From the NCBI GenBank assembly GCA_947683625.1, contig CANTUR010000920.1, positions 1,054,001 to 1,118,000 of the forward strand: a DNA stretch of 64,000 bases, in the 5' to 3' direction. Under the pieces are notes generated by a model. That model saw only the letters and a program-made list of their open reading frames with translations. It did not search any database and had not been told where the DNA came from. This stretch comes from Mallotus nudiflorus (Eukaryota > Streptophyta > Magnoliopsida > Malpighiales > Euphorbiaceae). Numbering within the stretch: the stretch's first letter is position 1; each line of letters begins with the position of its first letter. A program made the position numbers and the translations under genes. Below, piece by piece: positions 28,193 to 35,143 of this stretch.

Positions 28193-28204
28193 TGGTATCA
28201 GAGC
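28193..28204 (+). other. Primer-binding site (initiator tRNA-Met), copia element
   Basis: TGGTATCAGAGC, complementary to the 3' end of plant initiator tRNA-Met, two bases after the LTR end. It fixes the LTR/internal boundary. Confidence 0.9.
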
Positions 28205-28241
28205 TTGAATTCTAGGTACTTCATTGCTAGAATACAAGATC

Positions 28242-29681
28242 ATGGGGAGTGAATCTCAAAACATATCTTCTCTTAGACCATTCTTTGATGGTAGTAACTA
28301 TCCACATTGGAAATTAAAAATGGAATTATATCTTGATTGTGATTCCATCAAACTTTAGGATATTGCCCTAAAAGGTTGGGAATCACCTACAACCATCATT
28401 GATGGTATGATAACTACTCTTGCAAGAAGCCAATGGAGTGTTGATCAAAAGGAAGAAAATCACCAAAATAAAAAGGCTATGATTACTCTAGTCTCCTCCA
28501 TAACAAAAGAAGAAGGAGGCAAGCTTCAACATTGCATTTCGGTTAAAGAAATGTAGAAGACCTTAGAGAATCACTATGAAGGCAACATTCAAGTAAGAAG
28601 CAAGTAGGTTCAACTTCATATGTATGAATATGAACTCTTTAAAATGAAGCCTCAAAAATCAATCATGGAGATGACAAACCATCTCAATGCTCTCCTCATA
28701 ACCCTCATGAAACTTGGAAAGCATTTCTCCAAGGAAGAGGTAAACAACAAGATTCTAAGAATCCTACCTAAGAAGAATTGGGAATCTCATGTTACCTCAA
28801 TTGAGGAAGCTTAATACCTCTTTACTCTATCAACCGATGTGCTCATTGGTAAGCTCTTAACACATGAGCTCACCATTAAGCAAAGAGGTGAAGAACAATA
28901 AGAGAAAGAAGAAAAGAAAAGGAGCATTGCTCTAAAAGCTCTTCAAGAAGATAGTGAAGAGGAAAGCGTCAAAGATTCTAGTGATGAAGACGGTGACATT
29001 GCCATGCTCACTAGAAACTTTAAAAAGTTCTTAAGAAAGAAAAATTTCTCAAGAACAAGGGACTTCAATAAGAAGTTTGAAGGAGATGGGAGGAAGAAAA
29101 CAAAAGAGGTTACTTACTTTGAATGCAAAAAATTGGGACACATTATAAGTGAATGTCCTAAAATCAAATTCAAAAGCAAAGGAGCAAAAGATAAGAAGAA
29201 GGCATTCAAAGCTACTTGGGATGATTCCTCCGAATCCGAAGAGGAAGAGGAACAACAAGAAGTTGTCAATCTTTGCTTCATAGCCATTGAAAATGAAAAT
29301 GAGGTACCATCCACTTCTTATTCTTCCTTTGACGATTGTGATGAATATTGTAATGATGATGATGATGATGATGACGAGAGCTCTATTGTGAGCAAATTAC
29401 TTGCTAAATGCAAAAGTTTGTTATCTAAGAAGAAACATTATAAAAATGAGTTAGCTAGCTTAAATAAGGATTTTGAATGTTTAAAAATTGATTTTGCTAA
29501 ACTTGTTACATCAAATGAAAAACTAGTTAGTAATGCTAAATCTTCTAATTCTTTGGAAGATCAATTTAAGAAAGCAAATGATGAAAATCATAAGCTTTCT
29601 AAGGAAGTCTTAAAATTAAAAAATTCCATTGATAAATTTAAGAGAGGAAAAGAAACTTTAGATAGTCTTCTTGACTCTTAA
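28242..29681 (+). pseudogene. gag: Ty1/copia (Sirevirus-like) gag with in-frame stops
   Basis: ATG at 28242, 38 bp after the PBS; this frame can be followed to 29681. The N-terminus has the copia gag hallmark FFDGSNYPHWK. A matrix/capsid-like region follows (LNALLITLMKLGKHFSKEEV, 28680-28740). A zinc knuckle near 29117 reads YFECKKLGHIISECP, where the first Cys is replaced by Tyr. Then come an acidic run, a DDDDDDDE run (29351-29380) and a long Lys/Glu/Leu-rich coiled-coil region (29395-29681), ending in a KETLDSLLDS motif typical of Sirevirus gag. Several in-frame stops (for example at 28356, 28551, 28605 and 28812) replace mostly Trp or charged codons, so it is inactive. Sirevirus (Maximus/SIRE) assignment rests on the long coiled-coil tail and knuckle context. 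Confidence 0.8.
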
Positions 29682-30467
29682 AAATTTAATGGAGATACCC
29701 ATGGAATTGAATATAAAAATGGAATGTCTTCATCATCCTCATCACATATTACTTTTATTAAAGTTTCACATGATTCTACTCCTTCAACCTCAAATGAGAT
29801 TCAAGCTAAAAAATCTCATGTGTTAAATAGCAAGGTAAAGCCTCATAAGATTAACCCTTCATTAACATAAAGAGGTAAGGCTCAAACTAGAGCACCTCAA
29901 CCTAAGCATGCTTATATGTACACTAGACATAATTATAATAGGCATGCTGCACAACACAATGTACATAAACATATTGCAGAAACTTATCGAAATATTCATC
30001 ACCATTGCCAATGTATGTCTCACTCAATGTCATAAAATAATAAGAGATACACACAACATTAAAGGCATGTTGCATACACTAGGAAAGCATATCATCCTAG
30101 GAGAAACAAATTTGAAAATATTGTATACTCATATTGCATGATCAAAGGACATACCAATAATGTGTGCTTCTATAGAAAACTACACATGAATTTACTTCCT
30201 TTGGATTATCTTAAAACTAACCAACCTAGACCAATTGGGTTCAAAAGAACATTTAAAATGTTTTATGTAGGTGTGATTGAAATTTGCAAGAACAAAAAGC
30301 AAGTGGTATCTCGATAGTGGATGTTCAAGGCACATGACGAGAGACAAGGAGCAATTCAACAAACTTGATGCTAAGGATGGAGGACACGTTACTTTCAGTG
30401 ATAATTCAAAAGCAAAATTATTGGCATTGGAGAAATAGATAATCCTCAATCCTTATCTATACATCAT
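29682..30467 (+). pseudogene. pol: Copia gag tail and aspartic protease remnant
   Basis: After a stop replacing a codon in the gag tail, the frame continues with Ser-rich text, then a second Cys/His segment (CMIKGHTNNVCFYRK at about 30136-30180). The protease active site WYLDSGCSRHMT is encoded at 30304-30339, with the catalytic Asp at 30313. The frame differs by one from gag, and a second one-base slip near 30412-30417 restores the integrase frame. The protease therefore has an intact DSG triad but lies in a frameshifted, dead context. Confidence 0.75.
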
Positions 30468-31349
30468 GTGTTGTTTGTTAATGGTCTTAAACATAATTTG
30501 CTAAGTATAAGTCAATTATGTGATATGGGAAATAAGGTGACTTTCTATCCTAGAAATTGCTTTGTTAGTAGTCTTGATGAAAATAAAGTAATTTTTAGTG
30601 GTGAAAGAATAGATAATGTTTATGTTATTAATTTGAATAAAATTGATAACAAAGACATGAAATGCTTAATGTCAATTTCCCATAACACATGGACATGGCA
30701 TAGAAGGTTAGGACATGCAAATTTTGAGCTTTTGAATGATCTTTGTAAACATGAACTTGTGATTGGTTTACCTAAGCTTGAATTCAGTAAGGATAAACCT
30801 TATGATACTTGTCAAAAGGGAAAACAATCTAAGTCTTCATTTAAGCTAAAAAATGTAGTGTCCACTTCTAAACCACTTAAACTTATACATATGGATTTGT
30901 TTGGACCAACTAGAGTTGCTAGTCTTGGTGGAATGCACTATGCTTATATATTGGTTGATGACTACTCTAGATATACTTGGGTGTGTTTTCTTGCTCATAA
31001 GAATGATGCATTTAAAGTGTTTGAAAATTTTTCAAAAAGAGTTCAAAAAGAAAAAGGATTTTGTATTTCATCCATTAGAAGTGATCATGGAACCGAATTT
31101 GAAAATGAATTTTTCAAAAACTATTGTAATGAAAATGGTATTGCTCATTCATTTTCATCTTCTAGAACTCCTCAACAAAATAGGGTAGTTGAAAGGAAAA
31201 ATAGAACTCTTGTGGAAATGACTAGAACGATGCTTCATGAGTATAATTTGCCTCTATACTTTTGGGCAGAAGCCATTAACACATCTTGTTACATTTCAAA
31301 CCGAGTTTTCAAAAGACCAATTTTAAATAAAACATTTTATGAGCTATGA
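30468..31349 (+). CDS. pol: Copia integrase fragment (open 293 codons)
   Basis: The longest surviving open piece of the copia element. It opens in the protease-integrase linker with NLLSISQLCD. The zinc-binding region has HRRLGH ... DTCQKGKQ, where one expected Cys reads Tyr (PYDTC). The catalytic core has the first Asp in IHMDLFGP, the second in IRSDHGTEF and Glu in NRVVERKNRTL, the D,D,E arrangement of copia integrases. It would cut target DNA and join the cDNA. The reading stops at TGA (31347), which replaces a Trp codon; homology continues in the same frame. The start given is simply the first ATG after the upstream frameshift, not a true initiation site, so this is part of a dead polyprotein. 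Confidence 0.8.
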   Translation: MLFVNGLKHNLLSISQLCDMGNKVTFYPRNCFVSSLDENKVIFSGERIDNVYVINLNKIDNKDMKCLMSISHNTWTWHRRLGHANFELLNDLCKHELVIGLPKLEFSKDKPYDTCQKGKQSKSSFKLKNVVSTSKPLKLIHMDLFGPTRVASLGGMHYAYILVDDYSRYTWVCFLAHKNDAFKVFENFSKRVQKEKGFCISSIRSDHGTEFENEFFKNYCNENGIAHSFSSSRTPQQNRVVERKNRTLVEMTRTMLHEYNLPLYFWAEAINTSCYISNRVFKRPILNKTFYEL

Positions 31350-31706
31350 AACAATAGAAAATCCAAAATCCTATATCTAAGAGTATTTGGATGCAAGTGT
31401 TTTATATTTAACACCAAGGATGATCTTGGGAAATTTGATTCCAAAGCCGATAAAGGACTTTTCCTAGGCTATTCCATCTCTAGCGAAGCATATAGGGTCT
31501 TTAATAAGAGAACTCTAGTAGTTGAAGAGTCAATGCATGTGGTATTTAATGAATCAAACTCACTTGATCCTAGAAAGGATGTTTGTAGTGTTGATGATCT
31601 TATAGGTGACAATGAGATTATGGAATCACAAAAAGAAAATTCTAGTAAGCCTTTGGAACTTGAAGATCTAAGCAAGAAGGAAAATGAGGAGATACCTCAA
31701 ACTACC
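31350..31706 (+). pseudogene. pol: Copia integrase C-terminus, cut by the Tekay array
   Basis: In the same frame as integrase: LRVFGCKCF, then KADKGLFLGYS and RVFNKRTLVVEESMHVVF, the usual integrase-to-RT linker of copia polyproteins. The reading is broken at 31706, where the array LTR begins. CTACC at 31702-31706 is the left copy of the target duplication. The other half resumes at 59667. Confidence 0.85.
31702..31706. other. Target-site duplication CTACC, left copy
   Basis: CTACC immediately before TGTAATATCCC; matched by CTACC at 59662-59666. Confidence 0.95.
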
Positions 31707-32215
31707 TGTAATATCCCGTGTTTTTAAAAAAAAATATATTTACACTGTACCGGGATATGCAGTGTTAATAATTTCTGTACATTATATGATATTTTTACGA
31801 GTTGATATGTATTTTAAACCTATTTTAATTATTGTATATTATTTTCAGTGTTTTACGTAAAATTTTCCCGAGACTTGTATTTTCGGGGAAATTTTCACGT
31901 AAACAATGTATTATTAATTATTTTAAAGGTATTTACGGACTTGCATGAACTCATACATATTTTTAAATTATTAGATAAAGCCTGTGTGTGAATATTTAAT
32001 TAATTAGGGTTTATTATTATCCTAATATTTTATTAAGTATTTAATTGTTTTAATTGTTATTTAATTAATTTTATTTGGTAAAAATTATTAAAATATTAAT
32101 ATTTTTATGTGTGTGGTGTATATTTGATGTGTGTAATTTAATATTATTTTAATATATAGTATAATATATATATATATACATATATACATCAAAAATCAAA
32201 AAAATTTGCAAAATT

Positions 32216-32477
32216 ACCATTTTGCCCCCGACTTCATCTTCTTCCTCCCGATTCTCTCTTCTCCATTTCCGGTCACTGCCGTGCCGTTCCTTCACCGTGG
32301 GTGTGCCGTCCGGTGTGCCACCATCTTCCCCGACCAGTTTCACCACCTGAGGAGGCCGTTTCCGGCGTCGGGAGAACGATTTTGGCCGGAGAAGCCGAAA
32401 ATCAACCCACCGTCGATCACGCCGATTCCGGCCACCGTTTTCGACACCGCCGGTCTCTTTCTTCTCCTTGAGCTCCG
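32216..32477 (+). promoter_or_regulatory. GC-rich leader-like block ending in a splice-donor-like GTGAGT
   Basis: A pyrimidine-rich start (CCATTTTGCCCC, CTTCTTCCTCCC) follows a TATA-rich stretch (32150-32187), and the block ends TTGAGCTCCG|GTGAGT. The base composition shifts sharply to AT on both sides. The block is present in every LTR of the window (for example 5340-5605, 9400-9655, 11020-11278, 20000-20190, 61500-61770). It is a candidate transcription-start/first-exon segment. The 91-codon plus and 65-codon minus frames in it are not conserved as proteins between copies. Confidence 0.5.
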
Positions 32478-33312
32478 GTGAGTGTGATTCTAGCTTTGGT
32501 TTGAGCTAAAATGGTCTAGAATTGCTTAAGTTTCGATTTGTAAATTTCGGCCTATTAGGGTTTTCGATTTTTTTGAGCTTCGAATTGGATGATTCATGGA
32601 AAATTCCTTCACAAATGTTGCTCCTAGTAGCTTAATCTTCATGTGTGAATTTTTGTAGAATTTTTGGAGATTGTTTGGATTTTTGGGTATTTTTGAATAT
32701 TTTAATATTATTTTCTAATTTTCGGAAATTAATTATTTAAATTATGAAATTTGAGTTTATGGTTAAATTGGGTGTTGAAATGAATTATAGGAATTTATTT
32801 GGAATTTTTATGAATTTCTAAGTATTTATTTTTAATTATTGAAGTTTAGGTGATTTTGGAAAATTAGGTTAATTGTGTTTTAAATTGAATTTAATTGGTT
32901 AATTGAGTTTAAATATTGATATTATTGATAAATATATTGAGAAAATTAATTTTAGATAATTGTATGATTTTTGGTGAATTTTTGAAGTAATTTAGGTATA
33001 TTTATATATATAAGGGTATTTTGGTAATTTTACCCTAAATTGTCTAAAAATGTAATTTAATTGGTTTTAATATTTATTTAAGGTATAAAAATTATTTCTA
33101 CAAAATATTTGGTATTTTTAACTAATTGAAACTATTTTTCGTGAATTATTTTCAATTATATATATAATATACGATTTTTCTAATAAAATGAGTTTTAATC
33201 GGTTTTTATAGTGTTTCAAGGTTAATTATGTAATTTCTACGTATGAAATGTATTTTTGTGATTTAAGGATATTTTTGTTGTATTTGGAATATTGTTCTGT
33301 GTTTGTGGATCC

Positions 33313-33479
33313 CGGTCGGTGGACTGTAGTTTGGAGTCCGACCGTGGGATTTTACTTGTGTTGAGCTTGTTTTTTTGAAGTGTATTTCTTTGCAGGGTCG
33401 GCTCTACTCTTTTGAGTAGAGAGATGTCCGTTTTACAGGGGAGGTTCTGCCGAATTTTCGGTAGAATTCTCGTAAAACG
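33313..33479 (+). other. Multi-hairpin block around the LTR acceptor-like site
   Basis: Four nested or adjacent inverted repeats: CGGTCGG/CCGACCG (33313-33319, 33338-33344); a perfect 8-bp CTCTACTC/GAGTAGAG with a 4-nt loop (33402-33421); CGTTTTAC/GTAAAACG (33429-33436, 33472-33479), which encloses CCGAA-TT-TTCGG (33450-33461). The block recurs at +8239, +16477 and +24715 in the other array LTRs and in the solo LTRs. LTR E has a perfect 10-bp form of the first stem (CCTCGGTCGG/CCGACCGAGG). The function is unknown; it could be an RNA structural or packaging element. Confidence 0.6.
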
Positions 33480-34024
33480 TGATATCCAGTCGAACCCTAA
33501 TTTCCGATTCTGTGTTTAGTACTCTAGATTGAATTCTAGGATTTCTATTAGGTTTATTCTAATGTCGGTTATTTATTGCTTGTTTAGTTGCGCCGAGACC
33601 GAGGGCTAGTGGACCAGGCCCGTAGGACCTGTCTCGTGGAGCGCATTAGGTGAGTTACTATATTATATATATATGCTTAGGATGCATGATTTAGAAAATG
33701 CATGTTTTATTTTGACTGAATATGCATAAATAATGTGATTTATATTCAAGTATATTTTTGGTATATTTTTGGTATATAATAAATTATACACATGTTTTGT
33801 TAATAAAATATATTTAAAATGTTTTTAAATATATTTTTAGTTTAATTCATGATTTGATTGGATTTATTTGACATATATATACTCAAAATATACCTGGTTT
33901 ATGTTTGGTATATTTTCGGTATATATATGGTTTATATTGTTATTTCATTTACATTCATGCATCATTTATTTTTGTGAATGAATGTTTTATATTTATTAAT
34001 GAAGGATATCAATAGAACGTGCTA

Positions 34025-34063
34025 CCTAGTGGGCAGCACTAGGACCGAGTACGTACCGGTACG
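34025..34063 (+). other. CCTAGTG hairpin and CGTACCGGTACG palindrome
   Basis: CCTAGTG-GGCAG-CACTAGG (34025-34043) is a perfect 7-bp stem with a 5-nt loop. It is followed by the perfect 12-bp palindrome CGTACCGGTACG (34052-34063). Both recur in the array LTRs at 42264, 50502 and 58740 and, with few changes, in the solo LTRs and the last LTR. Confidence 0.7.
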
Positions 34064-34146
34064 CCTATAGCTTTAGGCTATGTTACTAACTATTTGTGGA
34101 TATTGATTTGATATGATTATTGATATGTGTGAGATGTGGTTTGTGG

Positions 34147-34246
34147 GTGTGATTGTTGGAGCTCGGTTGACCAAGTGTCTCGGGGCCAATCACACTGGCA
34201 GTTAGACTGCTGGAGCTCGGTTGACTTAGTGTCTCGGGGCCAGTCT
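34147..34246 (+). other. Twin hairpin with different stems and the same loop
   Basis: Hairpin 1: GTGTGATTG (34147-34155) pairs with CAATCACAC (34187-34195). Hairpin 2: AGACTG (34204-34209) pairs with CAGTCT (34241-34246). The ~31-nt loops are nearly identical (TGGAGCTCGGTTGAC ... AGTGTCTCGGGGC) although the stems are unrelated. Present in all LTRs of the window, doubled in LTR E. Confidence 0.7.
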
Positions 34247-34950
34247 ACTGTCCAAATGGATTAAGTGGATATATTTGGTATAAGTGAGCCTATATGGCCA
34301 GAGTGTTGTTTAACACTATTTTCTGAGGTTGCGATATTCTAGGGTTCTATGTAATCCTTCATAAAAGATGATTTTCAGATAAATATATAAAAATGATTTT
34401 ATTGCATCTGTGTGTAATTGCCTGTATATATACATATTATATATACTGTTGATTGTATGCATTATCACTTAGTGTGTATGTATATATATTATAGTAATTC
34501 ACTCAGTGAGGTCTGACTCCCCTCCGTTGACTATTTTTCAGGAGAGTCAACTTCCTCAGACCTCAGTAGCAGGTCGATACGCCGGATTTCTTCCGCCCCG
34601 GCTTCTTTATGTAAATTGTCTACTTGAGTCTTATTTATTTTATCTAGACACTGCAGTAGTTGTGAATTACAGTGTTGGATTTCATGTACTTTATTTTAAA
34701 GAGATGTATTATATTGAACTGGATTTGTATTAAAGATTATATTTATGTGATGAGATGAGTTTTGAATTAAATCCAGTTGATATGAAAAATGATAAAATGA
34801 TATTATGATTTTTATTTCCGCTGCATATTATATTTTTATTGTTATTATGGCATGATTTATTTATTTTTAGGCTTGCTACGGGTTCCGGATTCGAAAGAAT
34901 TCCCGTTCCCTAGCGCCGGTCATGGCCCCTGTTTTGGGTCGTGACAAAGT

Positions 34951-34962
34951 TGGTATCAGAGC
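34951..34962 (+). other. Primer-binding site, array unit 1 (initiator tRNA-Met)
   Basis: TGGTATCAGAGC four bases after LTR1. Confidence 0.93.
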
Positions 34963-34988
34963 GGAGTTCTGTGTCAGGGCTTAGTTAT

Positions 34989-35142
34989 GTGAGTTGTGGC
35001 CCTAGTTTTAAAGTTGTGTTTTTTGTTGGACTACTGCAGTGTATTAGGTTCGAGTATGTCTTGATGAGTATTCCTTGCTGTAGTTTTCAGCGTTATTCCT
35101 CTGTTGTCTATTTTGTCTGAATCTTTCCGTTTGTCTTTTCAG
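34989..35142 (+). other. Intron-like segment in the leader of unit 1, ending just before gag
   Basis: Starts GTGAGTTG and ends TTTGTCTTTTCAG, one base before the gag ATG (35144). It is 154 bp and T-rich, with a second AG acceptor-like site (TAGTTTTCAG, ending about 35089). It fits a plant intron; the same segment is at 43228-43381 and 51466-51619. Splicing is inferred, not shown. Confidence 0.4.
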
Positions 35143-35143
35143 A

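Larger units (their letters stand above)
31707..34946 (+). repeat. Array LTR1 (5' LTR of unit 1)
   Basis: 3240 bp, TGTAATATCCCGTG to GGGTCGTGACA. Landmarks in order: terminal inverted pair ATATCCCG (31711)/CGGGATAT (31751); ACGTAAA-TTTTCCCGA/TCGGGGAAATT hairpin (31855-31902); (TA)n (32164-32177); GC-rich block (32216-32477) ending in donor-like GTGAGT; AT-rich stretch; CGGTCGG/CCGACCG hairpin (33313-33344); acceptor-like TTTCTTTGCAG (33385-33395); hairpin block (33402-33479); second donor-like GTGAGT (33650); CCTAGTG hairpin and CGTACCGGTACG palindrome (34025-34063); twin hairpin (34147-34246); TTTTTCAG (34534-34541); GAAA-loop hairpin (34887-34903). It differs from LTR2-4 at about 13 substitutions that those three share. 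Confidence 0.96.

Noticed and set aside
28193..28204. TGGTATCAGAGC as part of a tRNA gene
   Set aside because: Only the 3' complement of initiator tRNA-Met is present, next to an LTR; no cloverleaf. It is a primer-binding site, as at 34951, 43190 and 51428.
34506..34733. 75-codon frame in the LTR 3' part, repeated at 42745, 50983 and 59221
   Set aside because: Identical only because array LTRs are near-identical; in the older solo LTRs the frame is not maintained, and it spans an acceptor-like site in structured non-coding sequence.
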